From Priestia aryabhattai B8W22 (GTDB taxonomy: Bacteria; Bacillota; Bacilli; Bacillales; Bacillaceae_H), in the NCBI RefSeq assembly GCF_000956595.1, contig NZ_JYOO01000016.1, positions 1-64,000 of the forward strand: a stretch of DNA of 64,000 nucleotides. Reading direction: 5' to 3'. Shown one piece after another: positions 49,172-57,539 of this stretch (its first letter is position 1; every line of letters begins with the position of its first letter). The notes under the pieces are model-generated. The model was given only the letters and a program-made list of their open reading frames with translations. It was not told where the DNA came from and ran no database searches. A program made the translations under genes and the position numbers.

Positions 49172-50128
49172 GTTGAGAATATGAGAAGCGATTGATTTCC
49201 CATGAAAACGTCCATTTTCAATAAAAATCTCATTAGCATTATTTCCTGCAGCAATCACACCAGCGATATAAATTCCTTCCACGTTTGTTTCCATCGTCTC
49301 TTCGTTAAAAGAAGGGCGGCCTGTTTCATCATCTAATTCCACACCCATTTTTGTTAAAAACGAGTGATCAGGGTGATAGCCAGTCATGGCAAAAACGAAA
49401 TCGTTACTAATTGTAGACTCTTTCCCTTCCTGCTCATATGTTACCGTGTCATCCGTTATCTTTGTTACATGAGCATTAAAATGCATCCCAATCGTTCCAT
49501 TTCGAACCAGCGCTTCGAATTCAGGCAATATCCAAGGTTTTACGCTCGGGGAGTAATCTGAGCCACGATAAATAACCGTCACCCTTGCATCACACTTCAC
49601 CAATTCCAGAGCTGCATCGACGCTAGAGTTTTTTCCGCCTATAACGACTACATCTTTATCAAAGTAAGGATGCGCTTCTTTGAAATAATGAAATACCTTT
49701 GATAAATCTTCACCAGGAACATTCATATAATTAGGATGATCGTAATAGCCCGTAGCTATAATGACATTCTCCGCTTCATATGTCTCTTTAGATGTTGTGA
49801 CAATAATTTGGTTTTCCGCTTGTTTGTCTACTTGCAAGACACGTTCAAACGGCTGAATTCGAACTTGCTTGCGCTTCACCACTTCTCGGTAGTAAGCAAG
49901 AGCTTGGTTGCGCACAGGCTTGCGATTTTCGGTAATAAAAGGGACATCCCCAATTTCTAGTTTTTCACTTGAACTAAAAAACGTTTGGTGGGTCGGATAG
50001 TTATAAATTGCATTCACAATATTCCCTTTTTCAATTACAAGGGCATCAATACCTGTATGTTGAAGCTCAATAGCTGCTGAAAGCCCGCATGGTCCTCCGC
50101 CAACAATAATTACTTTTTCTTTCTTCAT
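49157..50128 (-). CDS. ypdA: Bacillithiol disulfide reductase YpdA/Bdr
   Basis: FAD/NADPH-dependent reductase of oxidised bacillithiol. The FAD motif GGGPCGLSAAIEL contains the cysteine characteristic of this family; VVIGGKNSSVDAALEL binds NADPH. 323 residues from the ATG at 50128, which has AAGGAGTG upstream; a GTG three codons earlier overlaps that site. Convergent with ansA. Confidence 0.93.
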   Translation of the reverse strand: MKKEKVIIVGGGPCGLSAAIELQHTGIDALVIEKGNIVNAIYNYPTHQTFFSSSEKLEIGDVPFITENRKPVRNQALAYYREVVKRKQVRIQPFERVLQVDKQAENQIIVTTSKETYEAENVIIATGYYDHPNYMNVPGEDLSKVFHYFKEAHPYFDKDVVVIGGKNSSVDAALELVKCDARVTVIYRGSDYSPSVKPWILPEFEALVRNGTIGMHFNAHVTKITDDTVTYEQEGKESTISNDFVFAMTGYHPDHSFLTKMGVELDDETGRPSFNEETMETNVEGIYIAGVIAAGNNANEIFIENGRFHGKSIASHILNKNNA

Positions 50129-50186
50129 GCCTGTCACTCCTTCAGTTGTAAACGCACCTTTTTTTTATTTTAACGCAGTGTAAAAC

Positions 50187-50222
50187 AAAAAAATCTCCTC
50201 ATTAATGATAGGAGATTTTTTC
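50187..50222. terminator. Terminator between gudB and ypdA
   Basis: AAATCTCCT and AGGAGATTT form a stem around a short AT-rich loop, with A-run and T-run at the ends. It should end the gudB message on the minus strand. Confidence 0.85.
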
Positions 50223-50260
50223 TATTTACGCAATTGTTCTGCTGTTCTGCTGTTCTGTTT

Positions 50261-51541
50261 TTAAATCCAGCCTCTGAAACGAGAGCCTTCCGCCATTTTT
50301 CTTACGCCTATCATATAAGCAGCTAGGCGCATGTCGACCTTTCGAGTTGTAGAAGTTTCGTAGATGTTATTAAATGATTTAACCATTACTTTTTCAAGCT
50401 TTTCTTCTACTTCTTCTTCCGTCCAATAATAACCTTGGTTATTTTGCACCCATTCAAAATAAGAAACTGTTACACCGCCCGCACTTGCCAAAACGTCTGG
50501 AACTAATAAAATCCCTCTCTCTGACAAGATGCGCGTTGCTTCAAGAGTTGTTGGTCCATTTGCTGCTTCTACCACAATACTCGCTTGAATGTTATGGGCA
50601 TTTTCTTCTGTAATTTGATTTTCAATCGCAGCTGGAACTAGGATGTCACAGTCAAGTTCAAGCAGCTCTTTGTTGCTGATTGTATTATTGAATAATTTCG
50701 TTACTGTACCAAAGCTATCGCGTCGATCCAATAAATAATCAATGTCTAAACCATTAGGATCGTGCAGCGCTCCGTATGCATCAGATATCCCTACAATTTT
50801 AGCGCCAGCGTCGTGCATGAACTTAGCTAAAAAGCTTCCTGCATTTCCAAACCCTTGTACTACTACCCGTGCACCTTGTAATTCAATGCCTCGTTTTTTC
50901 GCTGCTTCACGAATACAAATAGTTACTCCTTTTGCAGTCGCTGTTTCACGGCCGTGCGAACCACCTAAGACAAGGGGCTTTCCAGTAATAAAGCCAGGCG
51001 AGTTAAATTCATCAATCCGGCTGTATTCATCCATCATCCAAGCCATAATTTGTGAATTTGTAAACACATCCGGCGCTGGAATATCCTTTGTTGGTCCAAC
51101 AATTTGGCTAATCGCACGAACATATCCGCGGCTTAAACGTTCTAATTCTCCAAAAGACATATTTCGAGGATCACACACAATTCCACCTTTTCCTCCACCG
51201 TAAGGAAGGTCAACGATTCCACATTTCAAACTCATCCATATAGATAAGGCTTTTACTTCTTTTTCAGTTACGTTTGGGTGAAAACGAATTCCACCTTTCG
51301 TAGGACCAACTGCATCATTATGCTGCGCTCGGTGACCTGTAAAAATCTTAACTGATCCGTCATCCATACGAACAGGAATTTTCACTGTCATCATTCGTAA
51401 TGGCTCTTTTAATAGTTCATACACTTCATCAGGATAGCCTAGTTTTTCTAACGCTTTATGTATCACTGTTTGTGTAGATTTTAAAACATCATGCTTCTCT
51501 TCTTGGCTATTTTTACTGTCTTGCATCTTGTCGGCTACCAT
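50261..51541 (-). CDS. gudB: NAD-specific glutamate dehydrogenase
   Basis: Oxidises glutamate to 2-oxoglutarate. The catalytic lysine lies in LPYGGGKGGI, and the Rossmann loop is VVQGFGNAGSFLA. 426 residues, closest in pattern to B. subtilis GudB, and at the same locus (ypcA), between ypdA and ypbH. The active-site region has a single VKA at VTEKEVKALS; the duplication that inactivates GudB in laboratory B. subtilis is absent. ATG start after AGGAGG. Confidence 0.95.
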   Translation of the reverse strand: MVADKMQDSKNSQEEKHDVLKSTQTVIHKALEKLGYPDEVYELLKEPLRMMTVKIPVRMDDGSVKIFTGHRAQHNDAVGPTKGGIRFHPNVTEKEVKALSIWMSLKCGIVDLPYGGGKGGIVCDPRNMSFGELERLSRGYVRAISQIVGPTKDIPAPDVFTNSQIMAWMMDEYSRIDEFNSPGFITGKPLVLGGSHGRETATAKGVTICIREAAKKRGIELQGARVVVQGFGNAGSFLAKFMHDAGAKIVGISDAYGALHDPNGLDIDYLLDRRDSFGTVTKLFNNTISNKELLELDCDILVPAAIENQITEENAHNIQASIVVEAANGPTTLEATRILSERGILLVPDVLASAGGVTVSYFEWVQNNQGYYWTEEEVEEKLEKVMVKSFNNIYETSTTRKVDMRLAAYMIGVRKMAEGSRFRGWI

Positions 51542-51770
51542 CTGTAAACCTCCTAAAATGTATCGAAAATTATTCGTTTTTAATTGAATGGTGCTTCTTT
51601 CATGACATAGTATACACCCTTAGTTTTACATTGCAAAGGAAAATATCGAACTTTTAGTATTTTTTGTGTTCTTATAAGAAAACGCTTCCAATAACTTTAC
51701 AAGGTATGCTACAATGTTTTAAGTCTGCCTCTTTTCTAGTATGCGTTAATCGTCTTAAAAAAATAAAAAA
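51542..51770. other. Gene-free stretch upstream of gudB
   Basis: Part of a 342-base gap between gudB and mecB. It must contain the gudB promoter but no clear boxes stand out. The other end holds the nested inverted repeat at 51771-51863. Confidence 0.45.
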
Positions 51771-51865
51771 CACCCGGTGATAAAGAGCACTTTTAACAAC
51801 TTTGTACAAGCTGAAAGTGCAGCCACTCTTATTTTAATAAAAGTGCTTTATCCTTCACGGGTGTA
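51764..51865 (-). repeat. Nested inverted repeat ending in a T-run after mecB
   Basis: Outer arms CACCCGTGAAGGATAAAGCA and TGCTCTTTATCACCGGGTG pair with small internal loops. On the minus strand a TTTTTTATTTTTTT run follows, so the element can terminate mecB transcription. Inside, GCACTTT occurs twice more and can form two shorter hairpins instead of the long one. Total length about 95 bases. No coding potential was seen. Confidence 0.75.
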
Positions 51866-51883
51866 ATTATTTCAATTAAACAG

Positions 51884-52486
51884 TTAAGAAAAGACAGAGT
51901 TAATATACTCCAGAGCTCTCTTTTCTACTAATATTTTTCCATATTCATTTACGCGGTGCTTTGTAATTGTAGAGGGATTTCCATACTCCGCCAAAACCGC
52001 AATCATATTCCCAACTTCAGCTGGTGACAGCATGTGATAATCCAACAGCACGTAAAAACGTTTTTCGAATGAATAGAGCACGCTATCCGTATCGTAAAAG
52101 TTTGACATGCGTTTGGTCAGCTGAATGACATCTTCAAATGAATCAAACTCAAAAAACATGTCTTCGCTTTCATCTAGCATGACCTGCATTTCAATGAAGT
52201 CCTCGAACTCGTCTTCATCGAACTCACCGTAGCTGGTTTCTTCTTCATACTGCTTTGTCACAAATACAACCATTCCCTGTGCTTGAAGTGAAAAAACTTC
52301 TACCGAAAGAGAATTTGTAGGTTCAAAGTTCAGTTCTTGAGAAGCTTGCTCTATCATCTCACGAAAGAGCTGTTTTACTTTGAATGTATCTGTCCATAGA
52401 TCTTCTTTTGTTAACCCTCTTTCTGTTAAATCATCGTAGGTCAAAAAAACTTTTAGCTTATTATAGTTTAATCGTTCAAGCCTCAT
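51884..52486 (-). CDS. ypbH: Adaptor protein MecB/YpbH (MecA family)
   Basis: MecA-family adaptor for the ClpCP protease. The N-terminal domain MRLERLNYNKLKVFLTYDDLTERG binds substrates; the C-terminal domain (about 110-200) binds ClpC. An acidic linker rich in Asp and Glu (about 80-100) is typical. 200 residues. B. subtilis YpbH is at the same place and acts in competence and sporulation. Confidence 0.93.
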   Translation of the reverse strand: MRLERLNYNKLKVFLTYDDLTERGLTKEDLWTDTFKVKQLFREMIEQASQELNFEPTNSLSVEVFSLQAQGMVVFVTKQYEEETSYGEFDEDEFEDFIEMQVMLDESEDMFFEFDSFEDVIQLTKRMSNFYDTDSVLYSFEKRFYVLLDYHMLSPAEVGNMIAVLAEYGNPSTITKHRVNEYGKILVEKRALEYINSVFS

Positions 52487-52613
52487 TAGCGTCCCTCCCC
52501 GCTTGCACTCATAACCACATGGTTCGATAATGCAGTATATGTATTTTTTGGAAAACGGTTCGTGATGTTTACTTACGAGTTTACAGGTTTATGACAGGAA
52601 AGACAAGCTATTC

Positions 52614-53525
52614 TCAATCAATTTCTGCTAATTTTTTTGTTAGCCAGCTGTTCCACTCTTCTTTTGTATTTCCTAAAATAAACGGCTCGGTCTCGCCTTT
52701 TCTTTTGCTATCTAAACCATCAAATACATAACCGCCTAATCCTACTTTAAGATGCGGGAATTTCTTTATCATTTGGTTCGTCAAATTTAGTGTTTTCTCG
52801 GCATTTTCCATCATTGTGCATGACATAAATAAAAACGTTGGGTCTACTTCCTTAACAATTAACTCAACATCTTTATCTTCAATGCTGCTTCCTAAATAAA
52901 TAACCTCAAACCCTTTACGGCGTAAAAATAGCGTAAAGACTAGGAGTCCTACTTCATGTGTCTCATTAGGTCCGCATACAGCAATCGCTTTAGGCAACAA
53001 GCCATTTGAAGGCAGCGAATAAAAAATCATGCTGATACGCGTTTTTAATACTTGAGTCGTATAATGCTCATGAGCACTTGTAATTTGCCCTTTTTCCCAC
53101 ATATCTCCAACCGTCACGAGTAGAGAACCCAAAATATCAATAACCACTTTTTCTACCGAATACAGACTAAAAGCATGATTAATTAAATCCTGTGCTTTTC
53201 CTTCTTCAAAAGATAAAAGCATTGTTAACAGCTCATCCCTAATTTTTTGAGGGGAATCTACTTCTCCTTCTTCTTCAAACGTTCCTACTGTACTACTTTC
53301 CGTTTCTAATAACGAAACCGCTTGACTAATGGTAAAACCTCCGCTCACTTTTTCCGTGAGCCATTTTAATTTCCGCAAATCTTCCTCTGTATATAACCGA
53401 TGCCCCGATTCATTGCGGACAGGATTTAAAATTTGATAACGTCGTTCCCATGCACGCAAAGTTCCCGGCTGGATCCCGACCATATTTGAGATGGCTTTAA
53501 TATTATACTTCCCTTCGTGAGCCAT
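52614..53525 (-). CDS. MerR-family regulator with B12-binding domain (LitR/CarH-like photoreceptor)
   Basis: A 303-residue regulator. Residues 7-75 form a MerR helix-turn-helix (GTLRAWERRY). A helical B12-capping domain (about 90-170) holds W143-x9-E153-H154, the light-sensing motif of CarH. The cobalamin domain (about 178-300) has E188-x-H190-x-x-G193, whose His should be the lower axial ligand. CarH/LitR repressors bind DNA in the dark with adenosylcobalamin and fall apart in light, switching on carotenoid or photolyase genes. No such genes lie nearby. It sits between mecB and ypbG. The ATG start has GGAGG upstream. LitR has been reported in B. megaterium; whether this is that gene is not certain. 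Confidence 0.9.
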   Translation of the reverse strand: MAHEGKYNIKAISNMVGIQPGTLRAWERRYQILNPVRNESGHRLYTEEDLRKLKWLTEKVSGGFTISQAVSLLETESSTVGTFEEEGEVDSPQKIRDELLTMLLSFEEGKAQDLINHAFSLYSVEKVVIDILGSLLVTVGDMWEKGQITSAHEHYTTQVLKTRISMIFYSLPSNGLLPKAIAVCGPNETHEVGLLVFTLFLRRKGFEVIYLGSSIEDKDVELIVKEVDPTFLFMSCTMMENAEKTLNLTNQMIKKFPHLKVGLGGYVFDGLDSKRKGETEPFILGNTKEEWNSWLTKKLAEID

Positions 53526-53569
53526 ACGTAACCTCCAACTACTCTTCGTGAACTGTTTCTATTAATTGA

Positions 53570-53598
53570 ATTATAGGATAAGTTATCCTGTGTGTAAA
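53570..53598 (-). promoter_or_regulatory. Promoter with palindromic operator for the LitR/CarH-like gene
   Basis: On the minus strand TTTACA (53593-53598) and TATAAT (53570-53575) are 17 bases apart. The spacer contains the perfect palindrome AGGATAACTTATCCT (53575-53589), reaching into the -10 box. A repressor bound there would block RNA polymerase, which fits autoregulation by the gene just downstream. Confidence 0.75.
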
Positions 53599-53632
53599 AT
53601 TTGTATATGCTATGTAAAGAGTTTGTTCAAGG

Positions 53633-54400
53633 CTATTCTTTCCTTTTTAAAGTGATATAATGCGTTTGTGCTCTAGCTTGTAAACGGAGAGGCAGGGAGG
53701 TTGTACCATATCCGTTACTAACAAAAAGAGGAATCTGTCTTTTCTCTTTCAGTCCTCCTAATTCATACATACCAAAATTAAATAAGCGTATCTGTCCTCC
53801 GTGTGTATGTCCGCTCAAAATTAAATCTACTTTTGATTCTTCATCTACATAATAGATAACATCAGGATTGTGGCTTAGAAGAATGGTAAGCTGTTCAGGT
53901 TCAATGGAAGAAACAGCTCTCTTTAGATTCATTTCACCTTCTGATAAGTCATCTACTCCCGCAAAATTGCATGTAGTACCATGTTTAGAAACTGCAATGA
54001 CATGCTCGTTTTTAAGGGCAATGACTCCTTCATCCTTAAGCATCTGCTTCAATTGCATTTGACTTACTTCGTAATCATTATTTCCCCATACAAAATAGAC
54101 CGGTCCAAGCGTTTTAAGCTTTTGAATATTTTGACGAGCACGCAATAAAGGTACTCCTCCTTCTAGTAAGTCACCGCCTATGATCACAAAATCTACTTCA
54201 CCAGGTATTTTTCCCAACAGCTTCGAAGAAACTGTTCGCTTATGGATATCCGATATAAAAAACAGGTGTAAAGACTGCTGATTTTCGGGAAATGTTGATA
54301 AATGAATCGTTCTTTCTTCTACATATGTACGATGGGCTTCTGAAAACATAAAAATCAGCAGGCCTATGCCTAACGCTAAAATAATTAAAAAAATAACCAT
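53633..54400 (-). CDS. ypbG: YpbG, calcineurin-like metallophosphoesterase
   Basis: One N-terminal membrane helix (1-20) anchors a phosphoesterase domain outside or inside the membrane. Metal-binding motifs are ISDIHKR, GGDLLEGG, GNNDY (GNHD type) and SGHTHGGQ. 255 residues, ATG start with AAGGAGA. Substrate unknown. Gene order ypbG-ypbF-ypbD matches B. subtilis with one extra gene between ypbG and ypbF. Confidence 0.9.
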   Translation of the reverse strand: MVIFLIILALGIGLLIFMFSEAHRTYVEERTIHLSTFPENQQSLHLFFISDIHKRTVSSKLLGKIPGEVDFVIIGGDLLEGGVPLLRARQNIQKLKTLGPVYFVWGNNDYEVSQMQLKQMLKDEGVIALKNEHVIAVSKHGTTCNFAGVDDLSEGEMNLKRAVSSIEPEQLTILLSHNPDVIYYVDEESKVDLILSGHTHGGQIRLFNFGMYELGGLKEKRQIPLFVSNGYGTTSLPLRLQARAQTHYITLKRKE

Positions 54401-54420
54401 CTGTTCTCCTTCTTTTCATT

Positions 54421-54795
54421 TTATACACGGTGTGTTTCTGTTAAAGAAGAAAGGGCATAAATTGTCGCAATTGTTAACAAACCTACTACTTGATAAAGCG
54501 CAATTGTACTTAACGATAAAATCCCTATCACACATAAACATGAAACAAGATATTCATGCCATTTTACTTTATAGCCTTTTAGAAACAACCGACTTTGCAG
54601 AAACACTTTACGAACTGCCGCCGACAGACAAAAAAGAGCCGTGAAAAATAAGATTATAATACCAAACACATCTAACGGATGTAAAATCATTTGAATAAGT
54701 AAATAGGTTAACGAGGCTTTTGAGCCTGCAGCCGTTAAACTGCTGATATAATAACTGCATAACCACGCAGCCAGCAAGTTAAACCAATCTCTCAC
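54421..54795 (-). CDS. Hypothetical membrane protein between ypbF and ypbG
   Basis: A 124-residue protein with four predicted membrane helices (about 2-22, 42-62, 83-102, 104-120) and a basic loop LQSRLFLKGYKVKWHEY. I do not recognise the family. The start is a GTG with AAGGGGG upstream. It ends 20 bases before ypbG and may be co-transcribed with it. B. subtilis has ypbE in this neighbourhood, but that protein is longer and differs. Confidence 0.65.
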   Translation of the reverse strand: MRDWFNLLAAWLCSYYISSLTAAGSKASLTYLLIQMILHPLDVFGIIILFFTALFCLSAAVRKVFLQSRLFLKGYKVKWHEYLVSCLCVIGILSLSTIALYQVVGLLTIATIYALSSLTETHRV

Positions 54796-54849
54796 AAAAA
54801 AACCCCCTTCACTAAACTTCTATGTAAAAAGAGGCTTTTTCATGCGATT

Positions 54850-55305
54850 CTATTTGTTTTCATGATATAAATTAATTCCATAGGTGGACTGCATCCAGCG
54901 GAACGTTTCTTTTCGGTGCTCCCATGTTTCAGGCGTCGCCCATAGCTCTTTGCTTCTTTTAATAATCTCACAGCGCAAATCTTGAAAAGTCTTTTCTGCT
55001 TTCTCGCTTTTTTTCTGCAGCTGTACAGTATAAAAGTAAAGGGAGACGGTAAGCAATAGAAACATCAAATGCCCTATGTTGCCTAACAAAAATGAGAAAA
55101 ATTCGCTAAACGTTGTAAAAAAACCGCTTTGAAATATGAAAAAAAAGTAGCTAATGACAGCCGTTACACTGGCTAAAAACAAGAGCTTCCATTTTTTCTC
55201 TTTAGCTTTCAGCTTATTAACCGTCTCTTTTCTTTTGATAACGCTCGCTAATATATATTGAAGTGTTTCATCGCTTTCAAAGTCTATCAACTTGTTCCCC
55301 AACAT
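54850..55305 (-). CDS. ypbF: YpbF family protein
   Basis: A 151-residue protein with two membrane helices (about 45-63 and 75-95) flanked by a charged, partly coiled N-terminal stretch and a basic C-terminal region with RSKELWATPETWEHRK. It fits YpbF by position and general plan; function unknown. ATG or similar start at 55305 preceded by GAGGGGG. Confidence 0.8.
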   Translation of the reverse strand: MLGNKLIDFESDETLQYILASVIKRKETVNKLKAKEKKWKLLFLASVTAVISYFFFIFQSGFFTTFSEFFSFLLGNIGHLMFLLLTVSLYFYTVQLQKKSEKAEKTFQDLRCEIIKRSKELWATPETWEHRKETFRWMQSTYGINLYHENK

Positions 55306-55393
55306 TCCACCCCCTCGTATGCTAGTACAACATATGAGTGAATATAAAAGATTATGTGGATAACACTGAAAATAATGGCTGTTTCCTTAACCT

Positions 55394-55999
55394 TTACTGC
55401 ATTAGTTCTTCTGGCTGTACAGATTTCCCTTTTGACTTTCGTATCTGCAGGCCTAATAAAAAATCAATGAGAAAATGAGTGAAAATCGTGACATACAAAT
55501 TTTCAGTCCACCAAAACAGTAGCCCTATTAAAAAGCTTAAAACCACAACCGAAATAAAAAGAAACCACTTTTTTAAATATCGAATGTGAACGAGTGCAAA
55601 TACGATACTCGCCCAAAAAAGGCCAAACTGAACTTGTATAACCCCTCGAAATAATATTTCTTCTGAACATGCAACGATTAGGCAAATAAAGGCTAGATGA
55701 GGAACAGAACGATTAGCAAATAAACGTTCATTGATCCCTCCGTCGTCATATAAATGTTCAGGTACATATTTCATTAGAAGCATATCTCCTCCTACCACCA
55801 AGAGAGCTGTGCCTCCCCCGTACAATAAAATAGAAGCCCAATCCAGCTCAAAAAACTGTAAAAAGGAATGCCACGAATCAAATGTAAAAAAACCGATGCC
55901 TAAAGCAATAAAGCAGATGAGCAGCTGCGTTACATATAAATTTTTAACCAGCTCTGCATCCGTCATAGATGAAATAAGCTCTTGCTGTGATTTTGCCAT
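55394..55999 (-). CDS. ypbD: YpbD, CPBP family intramembrane metalloprotease
   Basis: CAAX/bacteriocin-processing type membrane protein of 201 residues. The three active-site motifs are CSEEILFRGVIQ (EExxxR), FALVHIRY and HFLIDF. Five or six membrane helices. The ATG at 55999 overlaps the recS stop by one base, with AAGGAGAG upstream; 20 further codons of open frame inside recS are not used. Substrate unknown. Confidence 0.9.
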   Translation of the reverse strand: MAKSQQELISSMTDAELVKNLYVTQLLICFIALGIGFFTFDSWHSFLQFFELDWASILLYGGGTALLVVGGDMLLMKYVPEHLYDDGGINERLFANRSVPHLAFICLIVACSEEILFRGVIQVQFGLFWASIVFALVHIRYLKKWFLFISVVVLSFLIGLLFWWTENLYVTIFTHFLIDFLLGLQIRKSKGKSVQPEELMQ

Positions 56000-57516
56000 T
56001 ATATCTCTCCTTGACGAAGCAAACGAGCTAATTCTAATTCCCAGCCTTGAAATGTCCATTGCTCTTGCTCACCATTTGTTTTTTTATAGGCTTCTAAATC
56101 CAATCCGCAGCAATCGCAACAATTCTGAAGCTCTGATTTTCCCAGCTCATTGAAATAGCCAAGGAGCACCTGCCGACGGCATTCTTTTGCCTCAACAAAC
56201 CCCTTCATGGCACGGTACTTGTCATGTTTGTTCCGAAGACGTTTATTTACAGCTGCAACAATCGTTTCATGCAGCGATTCAGGAATTTTCCAGGGTTCAA
56301 CATGTTCATTTTTTACTACATTTTCTCTGTGCAAATAATAACGAATAAATCGCCAATGTGTTTCTTGAATACCCACCGTATAAAGAAAATGAGACTCTAC
56401 TTGTTTTAAAGGAATGGCCTGATCATGGTTTCGTAAATACGACAAGCAGTATAAGATGGTATCTGAAGAAGGAAGCTCAATTTCAAGTAAAGAATGAGCA
56501 AAATCATCGTCTCCTTCAGCATAAAGCAAAATCGCAATACTGTTTTGCTGATCGCGTCCACTTCTTCCAATTTCCTGTACGTATGCTTCTAGCTGCGTAG
56601 GTGCATGAAAATGAATAACAAAGCGAACATTCGATTTGTTAACCCCCATTCCAAATGCACTTGTGCAGCAAATGATATCAAGCTGATTTTCTAAAAATTG
56701 CTGTTGAACAAGCATTCTTTCATTCGGTTCCATTCCCCCGTGGTAATACTGCACTCGCTGTATCCCATTTTCCTTTAGAAGCTGTGTTAATGCTTCTGTC
56801 CAAGATCGGCTGGAACAATAGATAATTCCCGGACTTTGCAGTTCACTAACGTACATCAGCAACTTCTCTTTTTTCTCTTCAATACTTGCAACAAAATCAA
56901 CTTTCATCGCAATATTACTTCGATTCATGGAATAGATGTGCTCGTTGACCACAGGCAGCGATAAGTAGCGCTTAATATCTTCCACTACTTCCTTAGTCGC
57001 AGTTCCCGTTAATGCCAGACATAGCGGACTGCCAAGTTCCTTCCATATATCTCCTAACTGAAGATAATCCAAACGGAAATCATGTCCCCACTGAGAAATA
57101 CAGTGCGCCTCGTCCACAACGAAAAGGCCTACCTTTGCCTGCTTTAATGCTTCTACTACAACAGCATTTTGCAAAATTTCAGGAGATGCATAAATAAAAC
57201 GATAAAAAGCTAAATCTTTTAGCGCCCGTCGTTTTTCTTCTTGTTGTAGGAAACTATTTAAGGCAATAACTCGCTTTTCTCCGCTTGCCTTTAGTTGTTG
57301 AACTTGATCTTCCATCAGTGAAATTAAAGGAGATACAATCAGCACCGGTCGGTTCAACAAATAAGCTGGGAGCTGATAGCACAATGATTTTCCTGTTCCT
57401 GTAGGAAGAACCGCTAACACATTATGACCTGTTAAAATATCTTGAATAATCTCTTTTTGTCCTAGCCGAAATTGGCTATAGCCAAATTGTTTCTGTAGAA
57501 GTTGTTCTATCTTCAC
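55999..57516 (-). CDS. recS: RecQ-family ATP-dependent DNA helicase RecS
   Basis: A short RecQ helicase without an HRDC domain. Motifs in order: Walker A LPTGTGKSLCYQLPA, VSPLISLMEDQV, DEAH in VVDEAHCISQWGHDFR, ALTGTA, and GIIYCSSR to QEIGRSGRD. A zinc-binding end with CRRQVL and CCDCCG follows. About 505 residues. Start uncertain: a GTG at 57516 gives MKIEQLLQKQFGY, matching the B. subtilis start; another GTG pair lies at 57528. Gene order ypbB-recS-ypbD is conserved. Confidence 0.93.
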   Translation of the reverse strand: MKIEQLLQKQFGYSQFRLGQKEIIQDILTGHNVLAVLPTGTGKSLCYQLPAYLLNRPVLIVSPLISLMEDQVQQLKASGEKRVIALNSFLQQEEKRRALKDLAFYRFIYASPEILQNAVVVEALKQAKVGLFVVDEAHCISQWGHDFRLDYLQLGDIWKELGSPLCLALTGTATKEVVEDIKRYLSLPVVNEHIYSMNRSNIAMKVDFVASIEEKKEKLLMYVSELQSPGIIYCSSRSWTEALTQLLKENGIQRVQYYHGGMEPNERMLVQQQFLENQLDIICCTSAFGMGVNKSNVRFVIHFHAPTQLEAYVQEIGRSGRDQQNSIAILLYAEGDDDFAHSLLEIELPSSDTILYCLSYLRNHDQAIPLKQVESHFLYTVGIQETHWRFIRYYLHRENVVKNEHVEPWKIPESLHETIVAAVNKRLRNKHDKYRAMKGFVEAKECRRQVLLGYFNELGKSELQNCCDCCGLDLEAYKKTNGEQEQWTFQGWELELARLLRQGEI

Positions 57517-57539
57517 ATCAAACACCACTTTTTTTAGTA

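Noticed and set aside
50232-50258. Short tandem repeat of TGTTCTGC units after gudB
   Set aside because: Only about three units; low complexity without other features.
54366-54644. Plus-strand 92-codon frame opposite ypbG and the membrane protein gene
   Set aside because: Antisense to two genes with better support and no ribosome binding site.
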